A stretch of DNA of 33,405 nucleotides from Pseudomonadota bacterium. Its GTDB lineage: Bacteria > Pseudomonadota > Gammaproteobacteria > UBA6186 > Azoamicaceae. The notes beneath the pieces were generated by a model. It made no database searches, was not told where the DNA came from, and was given only the letters and a program-made list of their open reading frames with translations. The position numbers were made by a program, and so were the translations under genes. The DNA is taken from assembly GCA_021848375.1 (NCBI GenBank), contig JAJZUR010000002.1:1-33405 (forward strand), read 5' to 3'. Below, one piece after another: positions 24,321-33,200 of this stretch (positions are counted from its first letter, which is position 1; every line of letters starts with the position of its first letter).

Positions 24321-25277
24321 TTATTGAATCGCTTCAGTTGCGGGTACTAAAATACCACGATTACGCCCCTGGTGTTTTGCTTGATACAAACCAAAATCCG
24401 CTGCATCTTTCAAATCCCACGGTTTGGTAAAATGATCGGCATCCACCGTTGCCGCCCCAAAGCTTGCCGTAATGTGATCGCTGCACACTGAACCCTTATG
24501 AGGAATTTTTAGATCATCAATGGCTTTCCGTAAGGTTTCACCAATTTTAAGCGCCTCTTCTCGCGGAACTTTTGGCAATAACACCGCAAAGGTTTCCCCC
24601 GTGGTTCGCGCTAAAAATGCATCTCCGCTCGGCAACGAAAGTTTTAACGTTTCCGCCACTTTTTTAATAACTTCATCCCCTGCTGACGCACCATAAGCTT
24701 GATTATATGCCTGAAAGGAATCTAAATTTAACAGAATTAAGGAAAGTGGAATATTTAAACGTTTTGCCGTAAACCATTCTTGCTCTAAAGCCTCTTCAAA
24801 ACTATTAGAATTGCTAATGCCTGTTAAAACATCTTGGGTAATGACGTTTTGCAGGGCGCGATTAACCACCACTAATTCATGCGCCACTTTAAAGACTTCT
24901 TCTTTTAAGTTTAAATGCCGTTCTGCCGAATATACTTTCAACATTAACCGCCCATCACTAATGGGTTTTACCAGAAAGTCATCTGCGCCTGCTTCAACGC
25001 TTTGTACCAATTCCGTTTCTGATCCTGTCTTTCCCATCAAAACAATGGGCGCCCACACTGCATGACCACCGGTTTGACGGATCTGACGTACGATTTCATT
25101 GCCAGATTGTCCTGATAACGTAAAGTCCACAAACATAAGATCCGGACATTTTTTTCGGCACAGTTCCACCACTTCCCGCCCAGTTAAGGCTTCTTGCACA
25201 GTATGACCCCACTTTTGGATCAACGTCACTAATTTTTGACGGTGTTCAGTATCTTGATCGGCAATCAGGATGCGCAT
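24321..25277 (-). CDS. response regulator with degenerate GGDEF domain
   Basis: The 318-aa protein has an N-terminal receiver domain with the acidic pocket D7/D9, phosphorylation site D51 (MFVDFTLSG) and K104 (FLVKPIS), then a short linker helix (residues 115-145) and a diguanylate cyclase-fold domain. The GGDEF signature reads TGETF (226-230), the first metal-binding Asp is Asn (N184 in LLNLDSF), and there is no RxxD inhibitory site. It is therefore probably not an active cyclase and may instead bind or relay a signal. GGAGAG precedes the ATG. It lies 16 bp downstream of dsbC on the same strand; no sensor kinase is adjacent. Confidence 0.85.
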   Translation of the reverse strand: MRILIADQDTEHRQKLVTLIQKWGHTVQEALTGREVVELCRKKCPDLMFVDFTLSGQSGNEIVRQIRQTGGHAVWAPIVLMGKTGSETELVQSVEAGADDFLVKPISDGRLMLKVYSAERHLNLKEEVFKVAHELVVVNRALQNVITQDVLTGISNSNSFEEALEQEWFTAKRLNIPLSLILLNLDSFQAYNQAYGASAGDEVIKKVAETLKLSLPSGDAFLARTTGETFAVLLPKVPREEALKIGETLRKAIDDLKIPHKGSVCSDHITASFGAATVDADHFTKPWDLKDAADFGLYQAKHQGRNRGILVPATEAIQ

Positions 25278-25293
25278 GTAATAACTCTCTCCT

Positions 25294-26031
25294 CTACTCT
25301 GATCGGCTATGTTTTAGCGCCTCTCTCGCAAGTGCTGCAGCAGACAAATAGCCCCCATACAACGTACCGTCTGCAAAAATAAGGGTAGGCGTTCCATTGA
25401 TCCCTATTTTTTGTCCTAAGGCCATTTGATCCGGAATGGTATTCTTACAATGTATGGTTTTGATCTCATCACCACTCATGATGTGATCCATAGCTTCTTT
25501 ACGATTGTTAGAACACCACACGGATTCCATTTTAGTATAGGTGGAAGAACCCATCCCCTGTCTTGGATAGGCTAAATAACGAACTTCGATACCTAAGTCA
25601 AGCAACTTTGGAATTTCTTCATGCAGCTTTCGGCAATATCCGCAATCGGGATCGGTAAAAACCGTTACTATGCTTTTTACTTCCCCGCCGCGATAAACAA
25701 TCGCTTCTTTGATATGTCGATTGAGGGAGATAACACGGGCATTTCGCCGAACTTCTTCCGTAATGTTTCGATTATCTGCAATCTGTTCTAAATCTAACAT
25801 ATCACCCGCCAACAAATAACGGCCATCATTACTGGCATATAAAACCACGGGCCCTGCGGTTAACTGATACAGACCAGAAACTGGGCTCTCTTTTATCGTA
25901 TCGACCACCATTTCGGGATAAACGGCTTGCACTTGTTGCTTTATTTTATCTTGGTTTATAACTTCATTTTCAGTCGCCCAACATTGACCCAACACCAACA
26001 ATAACCCAAACCATTTGCTTACCTGTTTCAT
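25294..26031 (-). CDS. dsbC: thiol:disulfide interchange protein DsbC
   Basis: DsbC is a periplasmic disulfide isomerase, kept reduced by DsbD. A signal peptide (WFGLLLVLGQCWA) leads into the dimerisation domain (about 22-90) and a thioredoxin fold with the active site CGYC (C130, C133) after VFTDPD, and the cis-proline loop NGTPTL. A second cysteine pair (C173, C195) matches the structural disulfide of DsbC. AAAGGA lies before the ATG. It follows xerD by 66 bp on the minus strand, as in many gammaproteobacteria where xerD and dsbC are neighbours. Confidence 0.93.
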   Translation of the reverse strand: MKQVSKWFGLLLVLGQCWATENEVINQDKIKQQVQAVYPEMVVDTIKESPVSGLYQLTAGPVVLYASNDGRYLLAGDMLDLEQIADNRNITEEVRRNARVISLNRHIKEAIVYRGGEVKSIVTVFTDPDCGYCRKLHEEIPKLLDLGIEVRYLAYPRQGMGSSTYTKMESVWCSNNRKEAMDHIMSGDEIKTIHCKNTIPDQMALGQKIGINGTPTLIFADGTLYGGYLSAAALAREALKHSRSE

Positions 26032-26097
26032 GCTGATTAATCCTTTGCTGCAATCTTCTAAAGCTACTACCCATCTCCATAGTATACCAATTTATGG

Positions 26098-26982
26098 CTA
26101 ACCTCGAGGGTGATGCTTTGCATGTAACGCTTTTAGCCGCTCATTGGCAACATGGGTATAGATTTGGGTGGTCGAAATACTCGCGTGCCCCAATAACATT
26201 TGCACAACCCTTAAATCAGCGCCATGATTCACGAGATGGGTCGCAAAAGCATGACGCAGGGTATGCGGCGACAATGGTTTATGGATCCCCACGTGTTTCG
26301 CGTAATATTTGATACGATGCCAAAAAGTTTGACGCGTCATCTCACCACCGCGATTACTTAAAAATAAGGTATCAGTGAAAGTAGTCCCTTTTAATAAATC
26401 TGGACGAGCATTACTTAAATATTGTTGCAGCCAATGACTCGCTTCTTCGCCAAAGGGAATGATCCGTTCCCGATTTCCTTTGCCAAAAACCCGCGCAACC
26501 CCTTGTTGCAAATTGATTTGATCACATTTTAAACTAACCAATTCCGTCACACGAAATCCACATGCATATAATAATTCGAGTAAGGCTTTATCTCGTATGC
26601 CCATCAGAGTGCGAAGATCAGGCGCATTTAGCAGCGCATCCACTTCGGCCTCTGAAAGATCTTTAGGAATTGATCGACCCAAGCGCGGACTCTCTAAAGA
26701 AAGCGTCGGATCAATTTCACAATATTTTTCTCGTAACAAATAACGATAAAAAGTTCTAAAACAAGATAAGATACGGGCGTTGGTTCTCTGATGCGCGCCA
26801 AGCTCTGTTCGGTAGGTTAAATAGTGGCGTAAATCTTCTGTGGTAACAGCAGGCAAATCGACACGCTGATCTAGCCATTCCACAAATTGTTTTAAATCTT
26901 GTTCATAAGCTGCTAAGGTATTTTTGCTAAAGCCTCGCTCTAACCATAAGGCGTTGATAAAGGCTTTAATCGCTCCTTCCAA
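26098..26982 (-). CDS. xerD: site-specific tyrosine recombinase XerD
   Basis: XerD acts with XerC at dif to resolve chromosome dimers, switched on by FtsK. The catalytic set is complete: R144 (CGFRVTEL), K168 (VFGKGN), H240 and R243 (SPHTLRHAF), H266 (LLGHAS) and nucleophile Y275 (TTQIYTH). The N-terminal SAM-like domain starts with FINALWLERG. The only in-frame start in front of it is a TTG at 26982, just 5 bp after the rplS stop; a GGAAGGAG lies immediately after this TTG rather than before it, and a GGGAG is 12 bases upstream. Its length, 294 aa, is typical. It is XerD rather than XerC by the dsbC linkage and the start of the protein. Confidence 0.93.
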   Translation of the reverse strand: MEGAIKAFINALWLERGFSKNTLAAYEQDLKQFVEWLDQRVDLPAVTTEDLRHYLTYRTELGAHQRTNARILSCFRTFYRYLLREKYCEIDPTLSLESPRLGRSIPKDLSEAEVDALLNAPDLRTLMGIRDKALLELLYACGFRVTELVSLKCDQINLQQGVARVFGKGNRERIIPFGEEASHWLQQYLSNARPDLLKGTTFTDTLFLSNRGGEMTRQTFWHRIKYYAKHVGIHKPLSPHTLRHAFATHLVNHGADLRVVQMLLGHASISTTQIYTHVANERLKALHAKHHPRG

Positions 26983-26987
26983 AAAAA

Positions 26988-27386
26988 CTATTCTCCCGAG
27001 ATATCTTCCACCATTTCTTTTTCAGAATCTAAAGGTCGTTGCAACAATCTTTCTTTAATACGCGCCCCTTTACCGGTTAAACCACGCAGATGATAAAGTT
27101 TCGCCTTTCGAACATGACCACGACGTTTCACTTCGATCCCTTTTACCACGGGGCTATGCATTTGGAATACACGCTCAACACCTTCACCATGAGAAATTTT
27201 ACGAACGGTAAAAGAAGAATTAAGACCACGATTACGTCTCGCAATCACTACTCCTTCATAAGCTTGGACACGCGTACGCGTACCCTCTTTAACTTCTACT
27301 TGCACAATCACGGTGTCGCCAGCTCGAAATTCTGGAATATCTTGTTTTAATTGTTCCGCTTCTATTTGTTGAATAATCTTACTCAT
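26988..27386 (-). CDS. rplS: 50S ribosomal protein L19
   Basis: L19 sits at the 30S-50S interface. The conserved parts are FRAGDTVIVQVEVKEGTRTR, VQAYEGVVIARRNRG and SSFTVRKISHGEGVERVF. The tail (QRPLDSEKEMVEDISGE) is longer and more acidic than in E. coli. ATG 27386 overlaps the 3' end of trmD by 8 bases, after GAAAGGGGAAAG. It is last in the rpsP-rimM-trmD-rplS cluster. Confidence 0.96.
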   Translation of the reverse strand: MSKIIQQIEAEQLKQDIPEFRAGDTVIVQVEVKEGTRTRVQAYEGVVIARRNRGLNSSFTVRKISHGEGVERVFQMHSPVVKGIEVKRRGHVRKAKLYHLRGLTGKGARIKERLLQRPLDSEKEMVEDISGE

Positions 27387-28137
27387 CACTTTCCCCTTTC
27401 TCCTGTTCGCATATAAACGCTTGTAACAATGCTTGATGTTTCAATGGCAAATCAAGCCTTTCTAACATCTCTTTACGTCTTAACCAAGTGCGACCTAATC
27501 GCTCCTTTAAACGCCATTCTTCAATAGCGGCATGATTGCCGGTTAACAATACCTCTGGCACCTTTAAACCATCTACCACTTCTGGCCGCGTATAGTGCGG
27601 ACAATCGAGCAGCCCTTCTACAAAAGAATCCCTCTGTGCCGATTCTTCATGCCCAAGCACCCCTGGCAACCACCTTATCATGGCATCTAACGCCACCATT
27701 ACCGGCAGTTCACCACCGCTTAATACATAGTCCCCAATGGACCATTCTTCGTCCACTTCTAACTGCAAAAGCCGTTCATCGACGCCTTCATAACGACCGG
27801 CAATAAACACAAATTTCGCGTTTGGATCGGCCATTGCTTGGATCTTATTTTGCTCTAAGCGTTCCCCTTGCGGAGAAAGGTATATCACCTTAACAGATCC
27901 TCCCGCAGCGCTTCTCGCTGCCTGTATGGCGTGGCGTAAGGGATAAACCCCCATCACCATCCCAGGCCCGCCCCCATAGGGTCTATCATCCACACTTTGA
28001 TGACGATCTTCGGCAAAATCTCGCGGGTTCCAATATTCGAGCTTAACTAACCCGCGTTCAATGGCACGTCCCGTGATCCCGTAATCCGTCAGCGCCCGAA
28101 ACATCTCGGGAAACAGCGTGACAATACCACACCACAT
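27379..28137 (-). CDS. trmD: tRNA (guanine-N1)-methyltransferase
   Basis: TrmD methylates G37 of tRNAs next to the anticodon, preventing frameshifts, using S-adenosylmethionine. The SPOUT knot is clear in FVFIAGRYEGVDER and IGDYVLSGGELP; DDRPYGGGPGMVM is also conserved. From ATG 28137 (MWCGIVTLFPEMF) the product is 252 aa. It follows rimM by 6 bp and overlaps rplS. Confidence 0.97.
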   Translation of the reverse strand: MWCGIVTLFPEMFRALTDYGITGRAIERGLVKLEYWNPRDFAEDRHQSVDDRPYGGGPGMVMGVYPLRHAIQAARSAAGGSVKVIYLSPQGERLEQNKIQAMADPNAKFVFIAGRYEGVDERLLQLEVDEEWSIGDYVLSGGELPVMVALDAMIRWLPGVLGHEESAQRDSFVEGLLDCPHYTRPEVVDGLKVPEVLLTGNHAAIEEWRLKERLGRTWLRRKEMLERLDLPLKHQALLQAFICEQEKGESDE

Positions 28138-28143
28138 CACGAC

Positions 28144-28638
28144 TTAAAACTCCGGATCCCACACCACTTGCATGGTATGAGATGCTAAATCCACCGCTAT
28201 CACCACTTCATCGGGAACATAAGGAATCAGTAGCTCACTTCCTTTCCCTTTCACCACGAGCACATCATTAGAACCCGTTTCTAATAAACCTGTAATCTCA
28301 CCCAACGTTTCCCCAGTTTCGTTTAGGACCGTCAAGCCAATCAAATCTGCCCAGTAATATTCATTTTCCGCTAAGACCGGCAATAAAGAGCGCGGAATGG
28401 CAATCTCTACATTGGTGAGCGTTGCGATTAACTCACGCGTATCTAGATCTTTTAGAACTGCCACAAACCCCTTACCTTGAGCTTTGGCTTCCAACACCGA
28501 CATCGCTTGCCAGTGCCCTTTTCGTTTAAGATACCAAGTTTTGTAACTTAAAATATTGGTTTCAGGCTGTGTAAAGGACTGCACATGCGCCCACCCCTTT
28601 ACGCCAAAGGGAGCGCCTATACGGCCTATTACCACCAT
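28144..28638 (-). CDS. rimM: 16S rRNA processing protein RimM
   Basis: RimM helps mature the 30S head domain, binding S19. From ATG 28638 the product (164 aa) begins MVVIGRIGAPFGVKGWAHVQ, as in the family; a longer open frame upstream overlaps rpsP and lacks match. The PRC-barrel part has YYWADLIGLTVLNETGE and LIPYVPDEVV. A weak AGAAG precedes the start. It follows rpsP by 11 bp. Confidence 0.95.
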   Translation of the reverse strand: MVVIGRIGAPFGVKGWAHVQSFTQPETNILSYKTWYLKRKGHWQAMSVLEAKAQGKGFVAVLKDLDTRELIATLTNVEIAIPRSLLPVLAENEYYWADLIGLTVLNETGETLGEITGLLETGSNDVLVVKGKGSELLIPYVPDEVVIAVDLASHTMQVVWDPEF

Positions 28639-28649
28639 CAGTTCTTCTA

Positions 28650-28904
28650 TTAAGCCGCTTTTTTGTCCCATTCTGCCAATAACGCTGTAACGCGCTGTGA
28701 AAGTTGCGCCCCCTTGCTCATCCAATGGGTAATCCGCTCCCGATTCAGGTTTAATCGAGGCTCTTGCCCTTTGGCAATGGGATTAAAATAGCCTAAGCGC
28801 TCAATATAGTTTCCACCATCCCGACGATTTCGCTTATCGGTAGCAACGATATGATAAAATGGACGTTTTTTAGCGCCGCCCCGCGTCAATCGAATCACAA
28901 CCAT
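28650..28904 (-). CDS. rpsP: 30S ribosomal protein S16
   Basis: S16 binds the 5' domain of 16S rRNA. From ATG 28904 the product is 84 aa, starting MVVIRLTRGGAKKRPFYHIV, exactly as in the family; an upstream start at 28943 would add 13 residues without family match. It is the first gene of the cluster. The gap up to 29119 holds no gene that I can support; no strong promoter was found ahead of it. The usual upstream gene ffh is not in the window. Confidence 0.96.
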   Translation of the reverse strand: MVVIRLTRGGAKKRPFYHIVATDKRNRRDGGNYIERLGYFNPIAKGQEPRLNLNRERITHWMSKGAQLSQRVTALLAEWDKKAA

Positions 28905-29119
28905 GCCTTGTATATACCCCTTTAGATAAGTCTTAAAGTTCAAAAACGTGGTATTTTACCTAAATATGAACTGAAAGGGAATGGGGGCGGATTACGAAGG
29001 ATCTGCAATTCCAACGAAAACAACGATCAATTAAAGGTAACTGTATGTAAAAACAGGCTTATGCTATCGATGAATGTCAGATAAACTTATAATTTATGAC
29101 ATAACTTCAGGAGATACTT

Positions 29120-29176
29120 ATGTTTAATGCTTACAATTCTTTATCTTTAACTACACACCTCAAGATAACCAAATGA
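29120..29176 (+). other. 18-codon leader frame overlapping the next start (ATGA)
   Basis: AGGAGA (29109-29114) precedes an ATG at 29120 whose frame reads 18 codons and ends at a TGA that overlaps the ATG of the next frame. A TATAAT (29088-29093) lies just upstream. It is either a leader peptide that couples translation to the next gene, or the true start of that gene separated by a one-base shift; the next frame is open back to 29128. Confidence 0.45.
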
Positions 29177-29409
29177 TCACACTAAACGGCGGACAAATGG
29201 TCTTGCTACAGGCTTATCAAGATAATACTCAAATTCGTGTTACGCAAACTACCACCTTAACTTTACATCAGCAAACTTATGATCTGCCACCAGGCGTCTA
29301 TACGGTTATAAATGGAGGATTTCAACCAGAGAATAGTGCTGGTAATATCAATTCTACTTCTGGCGAAGCGGAATTAGATCATGATGGGCATGATAATAGG
29401 CCTTCATAG
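29173..29409 (+). CDS. small hypothetical protein
   Basis: The 78-aa product is not recognised. It is rich in Gln and Thr in its first half (NTQIRVTQTTTLTLHQQ), with beta-like YDLPPGVYTVINGG in the middle and an acidic, His-rich end (ELDHDGHDN). No signal peptide or membrane segment is seen. The ATG has no good ribosome binding site of its own; the site at 29109 belongs to the overlapping 18-codon frame. It may therefore be translated by coupling, or be the rest of a frameshifted gene. Confidence 0.45.
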   Translation: MITLNGGQMVLLQAYQDNTQIRVTQTTTLTLHQQTYDLPPGVYTVINGGFQPENSAGNINSTSGEAELDHDGHDNRPS

Positions 29410-29438
29410 ATAACGATAAACACCAACTTAGTTTGTAG

Positions 29439-29465
29439 GTCGGACTGAGCGCAGTGATGTCCGAC
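29439..29465. repeat. GTCGGAC hairpin repeat between convergent genes
   Basis: GTCGGAC (29439-29445) and GTCCGAC (29459-29465) form a 7-bp stem around a 13-nt loop. It resembles short intergenic REP-like hairpins of the GTAGGTCGGA type seen in several gammaproteobacteria. An A-run follows on the plus strand, so it is not an intrinsic terminator in either direction. Confidence 0.6.
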
Positions 29466-29482
29466 AAAAAACATTAGAAAAT

Positions 29483-30001
29483 TTATTTGACGATATCCGC
29501 TTCAGTAAAATGGTAATACATGCATGGGATATTTTGATATAAACCTTCTCGGACATATTTCATACCGCATTTTTCCAATACACGAAGCGAAGCAAAATGA
29601 TTAGCAGGCGCAAATCCAATGATGAAATCAACTGGAATATGTTTAATCCCCCAAGCAAGCAAGGCTTTCCCTGCTTCGGTGGCATAACCTTGATTCCAAC
29701 AGTCTTTTAAAAATAAAAAACCAAATTCGACGTCTCCGGAACTTAATTTTGCAAAGCCCGAGCGGCCAATAAAGCGATTAGTTTTTTTATCAATAACCGC
29801 AAATATACCAAACCCTAAAGCTTCCCATTCGAACATATGTCGATCTAATTCCCGTTGGACTTGTTCTGGGGTTAAAGTACCTTCGGGGAAAAAATGGCGC
29901 ACGTCAACATCCGTATCGAGCAGACAAAGATCTTGAAAATCGATTGGTTGTAGTGGCCTTAACACTAAACGTTCTGTTTCAATGCGAAGATTATTTTGCA
30001 T
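29483..30001 (-). CDS. GNAT-family acetyltransferase (RimJ/RimL-like)
   Basis: The 172-aa protein begins LRIETERLVLRPLQPIDFQD, the usual start of the RimJ/RimL N-acetyltransferase group, and has the acetyl-CoA loop region in CWNQGYATEAGKALLAWG (motif A, Q/RxxGxA form) and the C-terminal NHFASLRVLEKCGMKYVREG. It would acetylate an amine using acetyl-CoA; substrate unknown. The ATG lies 5 bp after the DUF1653 gene, so it is probably co-transcribed with rpoC. Confidence 0.88.
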   Translation of the reverse strand: MQNNLRIETERLVLRPLQPIDFQDLCLLDTDVDVRHFFPEGTLTPEQVQRELDRHMFEWEALGFGIFAVIDKKTNRFIGRSGFAKLSSGDVEFGFLFLKDCWNQGYATEAGKALLAWGIKHIPVDFIIGFAPANHFASLRVLEKCGMKYVREGLYQNIPCMYYHFTEADIVK

Positions 30002-30006
30002 GATCT

Positions 30007-30270
30007 TTAATGGTGCTGCGCCGAAGGAGCGTGTGTTTCTGCAACAAATTCAAAACGCGCTTGTTCCTTTCCCTCGATGGTGACCGTTTCGCAAAACATA
30101 TGAAAGGGGCGAACCCACAAAGGGCTTGGACCAAATTCATCTGAATCAGATAACCCCTGATAAACCACCATCGGTTCTAGCGTTTCACTGTGGCGAGCAA
30201 TACCTAAAACTTCGTAGAGCCCGCCCTTATAATGACGATAAATACCCATTTTTAATGATGGTTTAGTCAT
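30007..30270 (-). CDS. DUF1653 domain protein
   Basis: The 87-aa product fits DUF1653: GIYRHYKGGLYEVLGIARHSET, then VVYQGL and the closing LWVRPFHMFCETV. No biochemical role is established for the family. The ATG is one base after the rpoC stop, so translation is probably coupled to rpoC. In many gammaproteobacteria rpsL and rpsG follow rpoC; here these two small genes take that place. Confidence 0.85.
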   Translation of the reverse strand: MTKPSLKMGIYRHYKGGLYEVLGIARHSETLEPMVVYQGLSDSDEFGPSPLWVRPFHMFCETVTIEGKEQARFEFVAETHAPSAQHH

Positions 30271-30271
30271 A

Positions 30272-33200
30272 TTAAGTACCCGTCGAATTTAAAGCCTCAC
30301 CTAATGCCTGCTCAATATCACTGGCTGTGATCGGCGGTTTAGGCTGGTTTTGCTCAGGTTTTTCTCCTAAGCGCGCCCGGCGGCGGCGTTCCTCATGATA
30401 CGCCAACCCCGTTCCAGCTGGGATCAACCGGCCCACGGTGACATTCTCTTTCAAGCCGCGTAAATTATCGCGTTTACCACTAACCGCTGCTTCCGTTAAC
30501 ACACGCGTCGTTTCTTGGAACGAAGCTGCAGAGATAAAGGATTCGGTTGCAAGTGATGCTTTGGTGATACCCAATAAAATAGGATCATAAAGCGCTGGCA
30601 ACTTATTTTCAGCAATATATTTATCGTTAACTTCTCTTAAATCCCCGATATCGACTTGTTCGCCAGCCAAATAGCGTGTATCACCAGGTGAGGTAATCAC
30701 AACTTTACGTAACATTTGGCGCACAATGACTTCAATGTGTTTATCATTAATTTTAACGCCTTGCAGACGGTAAACGTCTTGTACTTCGTTTACGATATAA
30801 TTTGCTAAAGCATCAACCCCCAATAAACGTAGGATTTCGTGTGGATCTGGCGCGCCATCAGCGATCTTTTCACCGCGTTGTACATGCTCCCCTTCGAACA
30901 CACTCACATGACGCCACTTGGGTATTAACTCTTCATGCATTTCGCCTTCAGTTGGCATAATCAGAAGACGTCGTTTGCCTTTGGTTTCTTTACCGAAGCT
31001 CACAACCCCTGATATTTCCGCCAAAATTTCCGGTTCCTTCGGACGCCGCGCTTCAAAGAGATCCGCAACCCGTGGTAAACCACCGGTAATATCACGCGTC
31101 TTTGAAGTTTCCTGCGGAATTCTCGCAATAACGTCACCAACGCCCACTTCTGCACCATCTTCCGGATTAATAATGGCATCTGCCGATAAGAAATAATGTG
31201 CAAATAACGTCGTTCCTGGCAAGGTAATATCATTACCCTCTTTATCAACCAGTTTGACCATCGGCCGTAAATCACGTCCACCAACACCGCGTTGTTTAGG
31301 ATCCATGACGACCACACTGGTCAGACCCGTTACTTCATCGGTTTGTCGACGCATCGTCACACCATCGATTAAATCCACATATTGAATACGACCGCCCACC
31401 TCGGTAATGACTGGGTGATTATGCGGATCCCACGTCGCAACCGTTTCAGATGCCTTCACAGAACTGCCATCAGCGATCGTTAAAATCGCCCCGTATGGCA
31501 ATTTATAACGTTCCCACTCGCGTCCTTGTTCATCCGCAATCGTTAATTCGCCAGAACGTGACACAACAACCGAATATCCCTTGGTATGTTGCAGCAATTT
31601 AACGTTGGTTAAACGCGCTCGACCATTGGATTTAACTTGAATGCTGTTATCCGCCGTTGCTCTAGAAGCAGCACCCCCAATATGGAAAGTACGCATGGTT
31701 AACTGAGTACCCGGTTCACCAATGGACTGTGCGGCAATAACGCCAACGGCCTCACCAATACTGGTTTGTTTACCATTGGCTAAATCACGTCCATAACATT
31801 TAGCACAGATCCCATACCGTGTTTGACACGTAATCGCTGAACGTACGCGAACTTGATCAACACCGATACTTTCTAAAATATCAACTAAATCTTCATCTAA
31901 TAAAGTGCCCGCTAATATGGTGATTTCACCTGTTTCTGGGTTAACCACGTCATCTAAAATAACGCGTCCTAAGACCCGTTCTCTTAACGGTTCAACCACA
32001 TCACCACCTTCAATAAGGGGCGTCATGGTTAGACCTTGCGTCGTACCACAATCTATTTCCGTCACCACCACATCTTGCGCAACGTCAACGAGTCGTCGAG
32101 TCAAATAACCTGAATTTGCGGTTTTTAATGCGGTATCTGATAACCCTTTACGAGCACCGTGTGTGGAAATGAAATATTCCAATACGTTTAAGCCTTCACG
32201 GAAGTTTGCCCGGATCGGCGTTTCAATAATGGAGCCATCCGGCTTTGCCATCAAACCTCGCATACCCGCTAATTGGCGCATCTGAGCAGCAGAACCTCGG
32301 GCGCCAGAATCCGCCATCATAAAAATGGGATTATAGGATTCTTGTTTAACCATTTCGTTCTTAGCATTCGCAACCATCTCGGTTGCTAATTCTGACATCA
32401 TTGCCTTAGCAACTTGATCATTGGTACGTGACCAAATATCGATAACTTTATTATAACGTTCACCATGCGTTACCAAACCAGAAGCATATTGCATCCCAAT
32501 TTCTTTCACTTCTTCTTCTGCTTGCGCAATAATGCTCCCTTTGCTGGATGGGATTACTAAATCGTTTATTCCAATCGAAATACCAGAACGTGCTGCATAA
32601 GCGAAACCGGTATACATTAAATGATCTGCAAAGATAACCGTTTCTTTTAAGCCTACGCGTCTAAAACAAGTATTTATCAAAGACGAAATCACTTTTTTAG
32701 TCATCACTTGATTGATGAGTTCAAAAGCCATCCCCTTCGGTAGAATGTCAGATAATAATGCTCTTCCAACCGTGGTGTCCACCATTCGATAGCCGCCCAC
32801 ATCATCCGTTGGGATCCGAACTTTAACCTTGGCATGTAAATTAACTGCACCATTCGCATAAGCACGATGTACTTCTGCCACATCACTAAAGACTTGGCCT
32901 TCTCCTAATACATTAATGCGTTCGCGTGTCATGTAATACAGACCCAGCACAACGTCTTGAGACGGTACAATGATAGGCTCACCATTCGCTGGCGATAAAA
33001 TATTATTCGTTGACATCATTAACGCACGCGCTTCTAATTGCGCTTCGATGGTTAATGGAACATGAACCGCCATCTGATCTCCGTCAAAGTCAGCGTTATA
33101 TGCCGCACACACTAACGGATGTAATTGGATAGCTTTTCCTTCCACCAACATCGGTTCAAACGCTTGAATACCCAAGCGATGTAACGTCGGTGCACGATTT

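Noticed and set aside
29439..29470. GTCGGAC hairpin as a rho-independent terminator.
   Set aside because: The stem is followed by A's, not T's, on the plus strand, and by no T-run on the minus strand.
32704..32886. Open frames inside rpoC and dnaB on either strand.
   Set aside because: They overlap well-conserved codons of intact genes and have no independent start signals.
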